A DNA stretch of 64,000 nt from Alteromonadales bacterium alter-6D02 (GCA_002835545.1 PIZK01000003.1:157570-221569), one strand, 5' to 3'. Shown: positions 9,822-19,431, counted from the first letter of the stretch. The notes: generated by a model from the sequence alone, not told the origin. Made by a program: numbers and translations.

Positions 9822-10984
9822 TGAGCGTTTTTAAAGGATTAGTCGTTAAAGAGTTTCGCGAAGCGTTTCGTGATCGTCGTGCTATTATGGCGGCGCTATT
9901 TGCGGTGGTTTCAGGCCCCCTAATTATGGCCGCTGTTTTTATGTTTCAAATTGAAGAAGCTATAGAAACTAAAGATAGTTATATCGAATATGTTGGGGCA
10001 GAAAATGCGCCAAAGTTGGTTGAATTTTTAAAAGCTAAACAAATTCTTTCGATCGAAAACGTGCCAGAGAAAGAAGCGGAGAAGTGGCAAAAGCGTCAAG
10101 TCGTATTGACTATACCTGAAGACTTTAGTGAAAATATGTCACAGGGTAAAACTGTTGAGATAACCCTAAAAGCTGATTATAGTAATAAAAACTTGGGCAC
10201 TACCCTTAAACATATTGAAGGGATAATAGCTGCTTATAGCAGTCAGGTCGGTTCTGTGCGTTTGCTGATGCGCGGTATTGACCCGCGAATTACCCAGCCA
10301 ATTTCAATTACGGTGCAAGATACGGCAACACCAGAGTCTAAAAGTGGCTTGTTAATGGGCATTGTGGGTATGTTCATTATGATGGCGTTATTTACTGCAT
10401 CAATGACCGCATCAATCGATACCAGTGCCGGTGAACGTGAGCGCCATTCGTTAGAGTTGATTCTATGTCAACCAGTGTCTACCACTAAGATTGTGCTATC
10501 TAAAGTAGCTTGTGTCAGCGTTTATGCTGCGATTGCTTCGGTGTTAACCATGTTTGCAATGACGTTTACCATGACCATGTTGCCGTTAGAAAAGTTAGGT
10601 ATCTCTATTGTTGTTGATCCGTTAACCATGATAATCATTGCCGCGATGATTATTCCACTGGCTTATTTGGCGAGTATTGCCCAGTTATTTTTTGCCTACA
10701 GAGCAAAAAGTTTTAAAGAGGCACAATCATACCTTTCAATGATTTTAATTTTGCCAATGCTTGTCCCGATGGCAATCACTTTCATGCCGCATAAGCCTGA
10801 GTGGTTAAATAACCTGCCATTAGCGGGCCACAGTATTATTATGGAAGAGCTATATAAAGGTCAGAGCCTTGATGTGATGGCGTTTGTATTAACAAATATT
10901 GCTACGATTGTGATCTCGGTTGCGATGACTTTTTTATTAGCAAAATCACTGCGTTCAGAAAAAGTCGTACTCGCGTTAAATTAA
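9821..10984 (+). CDS. ABC-2 type permease, NatB-like
   Basis: A 387-residue membrane protein. One membrane segment sits near residues 23-41. A large extracytoplasmic domain of about 130 residues follows, then a cluster of five segments from about residue 180 onward. The motif AGERERHSLELILCQPVS just after the second segment is the conserved cytoplasmic coupling helix of the NatB/ABC-2 exporter group. It works with the ATPase encoded immediately upstream. A strong terminator follows, so the peptidase, ATPase and permease genes make a three-gene unit. The transported substrate cannot be read from the sequence. Confidence 0.88.
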   Translation: MSVFKGLVVKEFREAFRDRRAIMAALFAVVSGPLIMAAVFMFQIEEAIETKDSYIEYVGAENAPKLVEFLKAKQILSIENVPEKEAEKWQKRQVVLTIPEDFSENMSQGKTVEITLKADYSNKNLGTTLKHIEGIIAAYSSQVGSVRLLMRGIDPRITQPISITVQDTATPESKSGLLMGIVGMFIMMALFTASMTASIDTSAGERERHSLELILCQPVSTTKIVLSKVACVSVYAAIASVLTMFAMTFTMTMLPLEKLGISIVVDPLTMIIIAAMIIPLAYLASIAQLFFAYRAKSFKEAQSYLSMILILPMLVPMAITFMPHKPEWLNNLPLAGHSIIMEELYKGQSLDVMAFVLTNIATIVISVAMTFLLAKSLRSEKVVLALN

Positions 10985-11032
10985 TCTAAGAATTTTTTTG
11001 CGCCATTACTGTCGCAGATTCGTTTGATATCG

Positions 11033-11066
11033 AAAGCCAAAATACAGCGTGTATTTTGGCTTTTTT
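11033..11066 (+). terminator. Rho-independent terminator after the NatAB-like operon
   Basis: A perfect 14-bp stem, AAAGCCAAAATACA (11033-11046) with its complement at 11050-11063, has a 3-base loop and a T run. Confidence 0.93.
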
Positions 11067-11370
11067 AATGGGGGTGATAAATATTAAGTTGTCACAAGTG
11101 TTAACTTATAGGCTTGTTTGAAAATAATTCAATAGCTTAGGTATTTTTTCTTTGCATTTATTCTACGTCACTTGAAAATAATCACTAGCTTTTTGTGAGG
11201 GCATTCACAATTAAGAGTTAGTTTTGTATAAAAAATGAGATTTGCCTCGTAAAATGCGCCCGCTTTAAGTCATACGCTAAGCTATGCTTACAGTATCAGG
11301 GAATGATGATATGGAGTGTTTTCACTCAGACTGTCCAAGGATCCGATAATTAGTTAATTAAGAGATTATT
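11067..11370. other. Intergenic region before the TonB-dependent receptor
   Basis: About 300 AT-rich bases without a supported gene. A short GAGTG-TTTT-CACTC hairpin lies about 50 bases before the receptor start. I do not see a convincing Fur box or a known riboswitch. Confidence 0.4.
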
Positions 11371-13674
11371 ATGAACTCACCTAAACACAAGCCGTTGGCT
11401 TGGTGTATTAAGGCTGCATTGTTAGCCACCACCGCAACGAGTGTCAATGCGTTTGCTGCACCAGAACCAGAAAAAGAAGTTAAGCTTGAAGTGATTGAAG
11501 TGACCGCCCAGCGTCGTACTCAAAACTTACAAGAAGTGCCAGTTTCAGTTGCTGCTGTACAAGGTGAAGCATTAGATGCGTATGGCTCTAGCGGTATGGA
11601 TATTCGCTTCTTGTCTGCGCGTATCCCAAGTTTAAGTATTGAGTCTTCATTTGGTCGTACTTTTCCGCGCTTTTATGTTCGTGGTTTAGGCAATACTGAT
11701 TTCGACCTAAATGCATCACAACCCGTATCATTAGTGTTTGATAATGTCGTGATGGAAAATCCTATCTTAAAAGGATTTCCTGTGTTTGATCTTGAAGGGG
11801 TTGAAGTCCTTCGTGGTCCTCAAGGAACGCTGTTTGGCCGTAATACGCCAGCGGGTTTGGTTAAGTTTGACTCGGCGAAACCAACACAAGATTTAGATGG
11901 TTATTTCTCTGCGTCGTATGGCACTCATAATGCTGTTGATTTACAAGGTGCTGTTGGTTTTGGTTTAACTGATGAACTATCAACGCGCGTTTCATTGTTA
12001 CGCCAAACGAAAGACAATTGGATTGATAATAAAGCCCCTGGCTTTGAGCAAGACGGCGTTTTAGGTGGCTATCAAGAAATTGCTGGTCGTGTACAGTTTT
12101 TGTATGAGTCAGACGACTTTAGCGCACTACTGAATTATCACTGGCGTGACTTAAATGGTAAGCCTATTGCGTTTAGAGCGAATACAATCAAGTCTGGTAC
12201 CAATGACTTAGTGAGTGGCTTTGACCGTGACACGGTTTATCATGATGCTGCCCATAACGCGACTCAGCGTGTAGATAACCAAGGCGCGAGCTTAACGTTA
12301 GAGTATGTATTACAAGATCACACAATCACTGCAATCACAGGGTATGAAAGTGTTGAAATGTACTCTCGTGCCGATGTTGACGGTGGCTACGGTGCCGTAT
12401 TTACAGAGGTTAGCGGTCCTGGTTTAATTCCATTTTCAGCAGAAAGCGCTGATGCCATTCCCGATCACCAACAGTTATCACAAGAGATTCGTGTTGCATC
12501 AAATGAATTAGGTGCCCTTGATTATCAATTCGGTGCATTCTTCTTTAAAGAAGAAATAACCATTGAAAGCTTTAGCTATGATTCGTTGTTTAGTGGTGGT
12601 GCTCAAAACGGTTATGCTTGGCAAACTCAAGACACCAACGCATGGGCTGTGTTTGGTTCAGCTGACTACGACGTTAATGAAACGACTAAAGTTACGGCGG
12701 GTATTCGTTACTCTCATGATGAAAAAGATTTTGTTGCCGCTCGTACGCAGTCAAACTTAGGGTTTTTAGGAGTGCCAGACGAGATTGGCCCATTTAAACG
12801 CAACCCTAGTGATTCACAGGTTAGCTGGGACTTGAGTGTTTTCAAACAGTTAAATGATGACGTCAACGTTTACGGTCGACTGGCTAAAGGTTTCCGTGCA
12901 CCATCGATTCAAGGTCGAGTGTTATTTGATGATAACTTAACGGGTGATGATCCTGTGACAGTTGCAAAATCAGAAACGATTAACTCTATTGAAGCGGGTA
13001 TTAAGTCAAGTGTATGGGACGATCGTGCTCGGGTAAATGTGAGTGCTTTCTATTATACGATGGATGATCAACAGTTAACTGCTGTGGGCGGTGAGTCTAA
13101 CAGCAATAAACTATTAAATGCTGACAAAACTAATGGCTACGGTTTCGAAGTTGATTCAGAAATTGCAATTACCGAAGATTTATTAGCGACAGTTGGCCTT
13201 AGCTATAATAAAACAGAAATCAAAGACAGTGGTTTAGCTGTTGATTACTGTACTGCTGATAAAGGTGCTAGTCATCATTGTACTGTGTTAGATCCTGTGA
13301 ATGCAGACGGTCGTGCGGTTATTGATGGTAACAGCTTACCGCATGCACCAGAGTGGATTGCTAATTTTACCCTTCGCTATTCAAAAGAATTCGCTGATGG
13401 TGAATTATTTGCTTACACCGATTGGGCATATCGTAGCAAAATTAACTTCTTCCTTTATGAAGCAGCTGAGTTTAGCGATGATAAGTTATTAGAAGGTGGT
13501 ATCCGTGTAGGTTACAACTGGGATACAGAAATGAACTCACATGAAGTTGCATTGTTTGGTCGTAATATCACTAATGATGAAAGTATCATTGGCGGTGTCG
13601 ACTTTAATAATGTAACAGGTATTGTGAACGATCCTGCTTTCTGGGGCGTTGAATATAAAATAAGCTTCTTTTAA
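11371..13674 (+). CDS. TonB-dependent outer-membrane receptor
   Basis: A 767-residue outer-membrane active transporter. An extended signal peptide ends near AFAAPEP. A TonB-box-like segment, VIEVTAQRRTQNLQEVPVSV, follows near residues 42-61, then a plug domain with FYVRGLGNTDFD and LRGPQGTLFGRNTPAG (residues about 100-170). The rest is a 22-strand-type barrel ending in phenylalanine (EYKISFF), the usual outer-membrane assembly signal. The VTAQRR start and the PQGTLFGRNTPAG plug are typical of the large Alteromonadales group that takes up carbohydrates, lipids or siderophores. The substrate is not evident. It is monocistronic, with its own terminator. Confidence 0.93.
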   Translation: MNSPKHKPLAWCIKAALLATTATSVNAFAAPEPEKEVKLEVIEVTAQRRTQNLQEVPVSVAAVQGEALDAYGSSGMDIRFLSARIPSLSIESSFGRTFPRFYVRGLGNTDFDLNASQPVSLVFDNVVMENPILKGFPVFDLEGVEVLRGPQGTLFGRNTPAGLVKFDSAKPTQDLDGYFSASYGTHNAVDLQGAVGFGLTDELSTRVSLLRQTKDNWIDNKAPGFEQDGVLGGYQEIAGRVQFLYESDDFSALLNYHWRDLNGKPIAFRANTIKSGTNDLVSGFDRDTVYHDAAHNATQRVDNQGASLTLEYVLQDHTITAITGYESVEMYSRADVDGGYGAVFTEVSGPGLIPFSAESADAIPDHQQLSQEIRVASNELGALDYQFGAFFFKEEITIESFSYDSLFSGGAQNGYAWQTQDTNAWAVFGSADYDVNETTKVTAGIRYSHDEKDFVAARTQSNLGFLGVPDEIGPFKRNPSDSQVSWDLSVFKQLNDDVNVYGRLAKGFRAPSIQGRVLFDDNLTGDDPVTVAKSETINSIEAGIKSSVWDDRARVNVSAFYYTMDDQQLTAVGGESNSNKLLNADKTNGYGFEVDSEIAITEDLLATVGLSYNKTEIKDSGLAVDYCTADKGASHHCTVLDPVNADGRAVIDGNSLPHAPEWIANFTLRYSKEFADGELFAYTDWAYRSKINFFLYEAAEFSDDKLLEGGIRVGYNWDTEMNSHEVALFGRNITNDESIIGGVDFNNVTGIVNDPAFWGVEYKISFF

Positions 13675-13692
13675 GCTTTCTTAATACTGACC

Positions 13693-13721
13693 AAAAGGGT
13701 AAGCATTGCTTGCCCTTTTTT
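13693..13721 (+). terminator. Rho-independent terminator after the TonB-dependent receptor
   Basis: AAAAGGGTAAGC pairs with GCTTGCCCTTTT with one G-U pair and a 3-base loop, followed by T. Confidence 0.9.
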
Positions 13722-13838
13722 ATCTTTTCAGCTTTATCTATATCATAATCAACTCGCATAACTCATATCGAATGGTATTGGTATAAAGCATAAAATAGCT
13801 CTATCATAAGCAATTATCATTTCTATTTAAGGATTATT

Positions 13839-14429
13839 ATGCTTCGTTCAACGGTGCTTAAGGTTATTCCGCTTGTTGCGGCCGGTGCTTTATTTTCATT
13901 TTCTACTCAGGCTGCTTGGCATATTGATAATGCTAAATCTCAAGTCAACTTTGTAAGTGTCAAAAAAGATCATGTCGCGGAAGCCCACCATTTTGAAAGC
14001 ATATCAGGTGCTTTATTTGAAAATGGTACATTTAGTGTGGATATCGATTTGACTAGTGTTAATACTGGTATTGATATTCGTGATGTTCGAATGAAAAAGC
14101 ATTTATTTAACACTGAGCAATACCCATCGGCTAACCTCAAAGCGGTGGTTTCAAAAAGACTTATTGCGCAACTACCTGTCGGTGAAACCATAAAAACCAA
14201 GGTTCAAGCCAAACTGTCATTACTGACACAAGTGCAAGACGTTGAGGTCGCTGTGAGCGTGACTAAAGTGAGTGCTGACACTATACTGGTGACGAGTTTA
14301 AAACCATTATTGATTAAAGCGCAAGATTATAAGCTGGTTGCTGGAATAGATAAGTTACGGGAGTTAGCAGGCTTATCACGAATTGGCTACACCGTCCCTG
14401 TAAGCTTTGTGTTACGTTTAACTAAGTAA
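13839..14429 (+). CDS. YceI-family periplasmic protein
   Basis: A 196-residue secreted protein. A signal peptide with hydrophobic core VIPLVAAGALFSFS ends at TQAAW, and the mature part begins WHIDNAKSQVNFVSVKKDHVAE, the conserved YceI start. DIRDVRMKKHLF in the middle is the family's most conserved block. YceI proteins fold as lipocalin-like barrels and bind polyisoprenoid lipids in the periplasm. Their physiological role is unsettled. It appears monocistronic, followed by a 438-base gap with a large stem-loop. Confidence 0.9.
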   Translation: MLRSTVLKVIPLVAAGALFSFSTQAAWHIDNAKSQVNFVSVKKDHVAEAHHFESISGALFENGTFSVDIDLTSVNTGIDIRDVRMKKHLFNTEQYPSANLKAVVSKRLIAQLPVGETIKTKVQAKLSLLTQVQDVEVAVSVTKVSADTILVTSLKPLLIKAQDYKLVAGIDKLRELAGLSRIGYTVPVSFVLRLTK

Positions 14430-14435
14430 GCGTAC

Positions 14436-14517
14436 CTTTCTTTTTTCGCCGTTTAGCCATACCATCAAGTGTAACCGAGCTTGGTTATATTTGATGGGAA
14501 TATTCGCTAAAAGAAAG
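14436..14517. repeat. Large imperfect stem-loop in the yceI-DUF3622 gap
   Basis: The inner arms at 14462-14476 and 14483-14497 form a 15-bp stem (CCATCAAGTGTAACC with its partner) with two G-U pairs and a 6-base loop. Outer segments CTTTCTTTT (14436-14444) and TTAGC can pair with GCTAAAAGAAAG (14506-14517). The rest of the 14430-14867 gap holds no gene I can support. It contains one more 8-bp hairpin, TGGGTAAT with ATTACCCA, at about 14701-14725. Confidence 0.6.
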
Positions 14518-14867
14518 ACTTATGCTGTGCTAAATGGTAAGTCAATGTATTGTCATGCGAAGGGAACTAAAGTTGGTTAGCGTCAATAATATTGATATTA
14601 GTGAGTGGAGCTAAGCCACGTTTGCCCAAAGCTCTTTGAACAAAGCCCTATCATTTATCTATAGTATTAAAGAATCGTTTTAGCTTCGGTGGCTCCTTTC
14701 TGGGTAATGTTCATTTTATTACCCATTGTTGGGTCTTCGTAAAAAAAACAACGCAGCATTTAACGCAATAACCGTGTACACTATCGCCCATAAGCGATCC
14801 CGATTCTTGGACGCATGAGTTAAACCGTTAATGTGACTTTATTCAAGTCTAATTGTTAGGAATACTA

Positions 14868-15074
14868 ATGAGCAATAGTAAGAAATTTGATATTAATTTA
14901 ATTGAAGATAATGGTAGCTGGACTGCGCAAATTACGCGTCGTAAAACTGCAAAGCAGACCATTGTTTCTAAAAGCCAAGATGGCTTTGCTTCAGAGTCTG
15001 ATGCGCAATCATGGGCTGAAGAGCAATTAAAAGAGTTTTTGCAAACCATCGCCGCGCGCAACAAACGTCGTTAA
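14868..15074 (+). CDS. DUF3622-family small protein
   Basis: A 68-residue basic protein, MSNSKKFDINLIEDNGSW at the N-terminus, with the core ITRRKTAKQTIVSKSQDGFA and tail LKEFLQTIAARNKRR. This matches the short DUF3622 proteins of Shewanella and Vibrio as I recall them. Their function is unknown. The ATG at 14868 has TAGGA seven bases upstream. A TTG 15 bases earlier is in frame but lacks a binding site. No membrane segment or signal is seen. A terminator follows, so it is a single-gene unit. Confidence 0.75.
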   Translation: MSNSKKFDINLIEDNGSWTAQITRRKTAKQTIVSKSQDGFASESDAQSWAEEQLKEFLQTIAARNKRR

Positions 15075-15119
15075 TTGAACTGAGGTTGGGTTGTCCAGCT
15101 AGCGTAGTTAATAATACAG

Positions 15120-15153
15120 TACCAGTGACGTATATTGTCACTGGTATTTTTTT
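15120..15153 (+). terminator. Rho-independent terminator after the DUF3622 gene
   Basis: TACCAGTGAC (15120-15129) pairs perfectly with GTCACTGGTA (15137-15146), followed by seven T. Confidence 0.93.
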
Positions 15154-15258
15154 GTCCATCATTCGTGTCTAAGTGGTAAAAGTTCATCGCTTATTCAGCC
15201 TATGTTAGTAATGATAGGGGTTATAACTTTAATTAAGTAATCATAGGTTTAGTTGAGT

Positions 15259-15663
15259 ATGAAGAATAAGTTTTTTACCGCGGTGGCAAGTGTGTTTTTT
15301 TGCTGTATTTTATGGGCTATTCACATAGCCAATACAGGAGAGTCAAATATCCTGTTTAAACTTGTATTGTCTATTCCTCATGGCGACAAGCTAGGGCACT
15401 TTACGCTATTTGGAGTGCTATGTTTATTATTAAATATTGCGTTAAATTATAAAGTAGTTAATGTCATGCGCGTTCGATGTTATTTGGGGAGCGTGCTAGT
15501 CTCTGTCTTCGTAGTGGCTGAAGAGTTAAGTCAGGGGTTGATCCCTACACGCACACTTGACAGTAAAGACTTATTAGCAGATGGATTAGGGATTGCCTTT
15601 TTTTCTTACGTGACTTGGCTATTGGCACAACGTTCTCTTAAACGCGGTCGAGTTAATGAGTAA
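15259..15663 (+). CDS. VanZ-like membrane protein
   Basis: A 134-residue protein with four hydrophobic segments near residues 5-22, 43-61, 70-90 and 108-124. The motifs PHGDKLGHFTLFGVL and EELSQG are those of the VanZ-like family (named after the teicoplanin-resistance accessory protein). In marine bacteria such proteins are usually uncharacterised. The ATG at 15259 is preferred; an in-frame TTG at 15253 with TAGG upstream is possible. No operon partner is obvious, as the EamA gene starts 117 bases later. Confidence 0.75.
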   Translation: MKNKFFTAVASVFFCCILWAIHIANTGESNILFKLVLSIPHGDKLGHFTLFGVLCLLLNIALNYKVVNVMRVRCYLGSVLVSVFVVAEELSQGLIPTRTLDSKDLLADGLGIAFFSYVTWLLAQRSLKRGRVNE

Positions 15664-15780
15664 TCTTCACTAAGCTCTGCTGATGAGAATAGATATGCTG
15701 ACCCTGCTAATGGCCAATGCCGAGAGCCTCGTTTAGGTGCTATGGTGCTACATCTCTTTTACTCCTTATAAAGACGGTCG

Positions 15781-16671
15781 ATGCTTCATATTAATTCCGG
15801 CTATTATTTTGCTTTAGTTGCTGCCCTGATTTGGTCTGGCTTTATCATTGTCTCGCGTATGGGTGGGATCAGTGCTCTGGAAGCTTATGACATCATAGCT
15901 ATTCGTTATACCACTTGTGCTTTAATTGTTTTGCCCATCTGGTGGTTTAAGCTACGCTTTAATTTGCTCGATAAAAAGCTCATTGCATGCAGCTTGATTG
16001 GTGGGTTGGCTTACGCACTATGTACCTTTCATGGCTTTGAATATGCTCCGGCTTCACATGCTGCGGTTTTGTTACCCGGTTTGATGCCATTGTTCATTAT
16101 TGTCTTTTCATTTTTAATCAATGGCGAGCGTCACGCGTTTGAAAAGTGGCTCGGGATTGGCATCATTACATTAGGTATATTAACGCTATTTGTTCCTTTA
16201 CTTAGTGCTCAACAAGGCTTAACAATTGGGCATTTGTATCTGCTTGGCGGCTCAGTTTGTTGGTCTCTATTTTCTATTTTAATCAAGCGCTGGGGTATTA
16301 CTCCGTGGCAAGTGACAGTGAGCCTTGCTGTTGTGACCTGCGTATTCTATATGCCAGTGTATCTTACGATGCTGCCTAATAACCTATCGATGGCGATGAT
16401 AGATACTATTGCAATTCAGGCTGTTTATCAGGGCTTTTTAGCAACCATAGTTCAAGTGCTTTGTTACGTGCGTGCTGTACAATCAATTGGACCGTCCTCA
16501 ATGGGTGCTATGATGGCTATTGTTCCATTGGTGTCTGGTATTACAGCTATTTTTGTCTTTGGTGAAGTGGTTTCAGTGACATTAATTGCTGGGCTAAGTT
16601 TGGTAAGTTTTGGGGCGTTTTTAGCGCATCAAACATGGTTTACTAATGGCAAAGTCAGGCTGTTCAGGTAG
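15781..16671 (+). CDS. EamA/DMT-family transporter
   Basis: A 296-residue integral membrane protein with ten predicted helices arranged as two EamA repeats (first half to about residue 140, second from about 155 to 288). The drug/metabolite transporter family exports or imports amino acids, nucleotides and other metabolites. The repeat landmarks ALIWSGFIIVSR near residue 14 and SVCWSLFSILIKRWG near 158 are visible. The substrate cannot be assigned. The gene converges on the DUF368 gene. Confidence 0.88.
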   Translation: MLHINSGYYFALVAALIWSGFIIVSRMGGISALEAYDIIAIRYTTCALIVLPIWWFKLRFNLLDKKLIACSLIGGLAYALCTFHGFEYAPASHAAVLLPGLMPLFIIVFSFLINGERHAFEKWLGIGIITLGILTLFVPLLSAQQGLTIGHLYLLGGSVCWSLFSILIKRWGITPWQVTVSLAVVTCVFYMPVYLTMLPNNLSMAMIDTIAIQAVYQGFLATIVQVLCYVRAVQSIGPSSMGAMMAIVPLVSGITAIFVFGEVVSVTLIAGLSLVSFGAFLAHQTWFTNGKVRLFR

Positions 16672-16695
16672 TTAGAAAGGTGATGGTTAGAAAGG

Positions 16696-16726
16696 CGCAC
16701 CAACGTAAATAATGTTGGTGCGTTTA
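16696..16726. terminator. Convergent stem-loop between the EamA and DUF368 genes
   Basis: CGCACCAAC (16696-16704) pairs perfectly with GTTGGTGCG (16714-16722). The T runs on both sides are short, so it is only a probable bidirectional terminator. Confidence 0.55.
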
Positions 16727-16735
16727 TACCAAGTA

Positions 16736-17674
16736 TTACTTCTCTTTAGTAATGTGTTCGATGGCTAAGATAAGTCCTAAGCCAAACGCCATCAGCCCAA
16801 TACAAAGTAGGGTATTGGCATCTTGTCCAACGAGAGTCGTGTATTCACCCGGTAAAATATTTTGTTGAGTTAACGGCTTCTCAATACCTTTCGAGTTTGT
16901 ATAGGTGGTTACTACTTGTTTCCATGGCCATAATAAGTTGAGCGATCCCAATAAAAAACCTGATAATAACGCAAAGGTGAGTTGATGGTACTTTGCCAAC
17001 AGCCAAGATAAAAAGCGTGAGAACACCATTAAACCAACGATACAGCCTGCGACAAATAACCCAATATAGTTAAAGGCTAAGCTATTGACCGCAGCGAGTA
17101 CATGACCGTACATCCCCAGTAATAATAGGATAAAGCTCCCAGAAATACCGGGCAAAATCATTGCGCAAATAGCAATGGCGCCGGAAACGAAATAAAACCA
17201 CCATTGTGGATTTGCTTCTGCGGGGGCTAGGGAGGTTATGACGAAGGCAATTGTTGCTCCAATCGCACAAGCTACCATGGTATTGATATGCCAGCGTTCG
17301 ACTTGTTTGGCGATGTGAATAAAAGAGGCAATAATCAAGCCGAAAAAGAACGACCATACTAGAATTTGATGGTGCTCAAGTAAATAAGTAATAACCTTGG
17401 CTAAAGACAGGGCACTGGTAATTAAACCGGCAAAAACAGCCAATAAAAAGGTACCGTCAATATGACGCCAAGCGGATACAAACCCTTGAGAAAATAATAG
17501 TTTGGCAGCATCGAGGTTGACACTTTTAATTGCATTTAATAGCCGCTCATAAATTCCTGTGATAAAAGCGACGGTGCCGCCTGAAACGCCAGGTACAACA
17601 TCTGCTGCTCCCATCCCTGCGCCTTTAAAAAACAGCATAATAAATTCTTTTCTTGATACATCCTGCACAGACAT
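16736..17674 (-). CDS. DUF368 membrane protein (probable undecaprenyl-phosphate translocase family)
   Basis: A 312-residue polytopic protein with about eight to nine helices. It shows the family signature KGAGMGAADVVPGVSGGTVAF near residues 14-34 and the second glycine motif ILPGISGSFILLLLGMYG near 170. DUF368 proteins have been linked to recycling of undecaprenyl phosphate across the inner membrane, notably at alkaline pH and in sodium-rich conditions, which would suit a marine cell. The assignment here rests on the family motifs only. It appears to be a single gene. Confidence 0.88.
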   Translation of the reverse strand: MSVQDVSRKEFIMLFFKGAGMGAADVVPGVSGGTVAFITGIYERLLNAIKSVNLDAAKLLFSQGFVSAWRHIDGTFLLAVFAGLITSALSLAKVITYLLEHHQILVWSFFFGLIIASFIHIAKQVERWHINTMVACAIGATIAFVITSLAPAEANPQWWFYFVSGAIAICAMILPGISGSFILLLLGMYGHVLAAVNSLAFNYIGLFVAGCIVGLMVFSRFLSWLLAKYHQLTFALLSGFLLGSLNLLWPWKQVVTTYTNSKGIEKPLTQQNILPGEYTTLVGQDANTLLCIGLMAFGLGLILAIEHITKEK

Positions 17675-17798
17675 TGTGACTTATATTCCATTGGCTATAA
17701 ATGGGCAAGATCATAATGTAAGCAGCCGTAGATCGCCAGTATTATGCTGTATTTACGTTAAGTTTATCGTCAACAATCCGTCGTTTTTTGATTAAAGG

Positions 17799-18224
17799 TT
17801 AATCTGGAGTGAAGATCAAGGTGACAACATCGGGAAGTAACCTGTCATGGATAAAATCCCCCGTGTTTCGACTCCACACGGCTTTTACATCATAGAGAGA
17901 TTGACCGTCATAACGACCAGTCCATTGAATGTGCTCATCGTTTTCGATAATAACGCTGGCTTTAAATTGATGTGCTTGTTGATGCTTTTTAATTTGATAA
18001 ACCCCGGAGTCTCGACCATGTAGTGCGGTCCAAGTGAGTAAGCCGTTGTTAAAGGATAGTGTACCTTTGACCCCACTAAAGCCAATGAGACCTTGAGCTT
18101 TAATACTGCCAGGAAAGGATTTCCCCTCTAAGGTATTGGCTTGCTCCATATTGATTGCTGTTGCAGAAAAGCTGATTAAACATGCGAGAATAATACTAAG
18201 CGAAGAATAGAAACTAGTCATCAT
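17799..18224 (-). CDS. Secreted hypothetical protein
   Basis: A 141-residue protein with a signal peptide (hydrophobic LSIILACLISFSATA, cleavage near AIN). The mature part is rich in beta-prone segments such as GLIGFSGVKGTLSFNNGLLTW and TGRYDGQSLYDVKAVWS, suggesting a small periplasmic beta-barrel or sandwich. I do not recognise the family. It lies in the minus strand between the Tas and DUF368 genes, with spacers of about 120-155 bases on both sides, so it is probably transcribed on its own. Confidence 0.7.
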   Translation of the reverse strand: MMTSFYSSLSIILACLISFSATAINMEQANTLEGKSFPGSIKAQGLIGFSGVKGTLSFNNGLLTWTALHGRDSGVYQIKKHQQAHQFKASVIIENDEHIQWTGRYDGQSLYDVKAVWSRNTGDFIHDRLLPDVVTLIFTPD

Positions 18225-18378
18225 GGTTACCCCTGAATGTGCTATTCCCTAAGGATAGTACAACATTGAGGTTAATGGTGAGGCTGTTGAGAGTTCAGTC
18301 AAATGAAACCAAGTATCAACGTGGCAAGCTTGTAGTGTGGCATTAAATGGTGAAGCTCGCTACGTTGATGATTTTTGA

Positions 18379-19431
18379 TTAAAAGGGACTCGGATATTGG
18401 CGTAAAATATCCGTTATATCAGCTAAAATTTGTTGAGAGAGAGGCTGCTCAAAGGCGGCTATATTTTCGATAAGCTGTTGTTGTGTGGTTGCACCAATAA
18501 TGGTTGAGCTAACGCCGTTAACTTGATTACACCAAGCTAAGGCCAACGCCGCAGGTGCTAAATTATACGCCTTAGCTAATTCCACATAGGCTCGTACAGC
18601 CTGTTCACTTTGAGGTGTGTCTCTGAATAAGCCATTACGTTGCATCAGCGTCCAGCGACTGCCTGATGGACGCTCGCCATTTAAATACTTACCGGTTAGC
18701 ATACCAGTAGCCAGTGGTGACCATGGCAGGTAAGCAATATCTTGATGAACACATTGCTCGATTAAATAAGGCCAATCTTTGGTATGGAGCAAACTAAATT
18801 CATTTTGAATTGACACCATACGCGGCAAATCGTGAGCTTGGCTTAATCGTAAATACTCATTAATTCCCCACGGGGTATCATCTGATAAGCCACAGTGACG
18901 AATTTTCCCCGCTTTAACACACTCTGCTAAGCCTTGCAGAATATCAAGCATTTGCTCGGTATGTGCTTGACTATCTAGATCGGTGAAATTCAGTGTACCT
19001 GGCCAATGTTGTGCAAAGTGGGGGGACTGTCGATTAGGCCAGTGGAGCTGGTATAAATCTATATAATCTGTTTGTAAACGCTTTAATGAACCTTCGACGG
19101 CGCTAATGACCGTTTTCCCAGTAATTGGTGCCCCTTGACGAACCCACGATAAGCCGGGGCCCGCAACTTTTGTTGCTAGGATAATGTCTTGACGGTGTTG
19201 CTGATTATGGCAAAGCCAATTGCCGATAATGGTTTCTGTCTTACCGTAGGTTTCTGCTGATGGAGGTACGGCGTACATCTCGGCAGTGTCGATAAAGTTA
19301 ACCTGCTGTGAGAGCGCGTAGTCGATTTGAGCGTTGGCATCTGCTTGGTTATTTTGCAGTCCCCATGTCATGCTGCCAAGGCACACTCTTGATACATCAA
19401 GCCCACTACTGCCTAATTTTGAGAATTCCAT
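18379..19431 (-). CDS. tas: Tas-like aldo/keto reductase
   Basis: A 350-residue NADP(H)-dependent aldo/keto reductase, close in length and sequence style to E. coli Tas (346). It starts MEFSKLGSSGLDVSRVCLGSMTWG. The catalytic tetrad includes aspartate and tyrosine in NFIDTAEMYAVPP near residues 50-62, with lysine in LATKVAGPG and histidine in LYQLHWP. The C-terminal ATTQQQLIENI segment is the NADP-binding end. The physiological substrate is unknown. Tas was named for complementing a tyrosine auxotroph. Its start is nine bases after the stop of the oligopeptidase B gene, so the two form an operon. Confidence 0.9.
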   Translation of the reverse strand: MEFSKLGSSGLDVSRVCLGSMTWGLQNNQADANAQIDYALSQQVNFIDTAEMYAVPPSAETYGKTETIIGNWLCHNQQHRQDIILATKVAGPGLSWVRQGAPITGKTVISAVEGSLKRLQTDYIDLYQLHWPNRQSPHFAQHWPGTLNFTDLDSQAHTEQMLDILQGLAECVKAGKIRHCGLSDDTPWGINEYLRLSQAHDLPRMVSIQNEFSLLHTKDWPYLIEQCVHQDIAYLPWSPLATGMLTGKYLNGERPSGSRWTLMQRNGLFRDTPQSEQAVRAYVELAKAYNLAPAALALAWCNQVNGVSSTIIGATTQQQLIENIAAFEQPLSQQILADITDILRQYPSPF

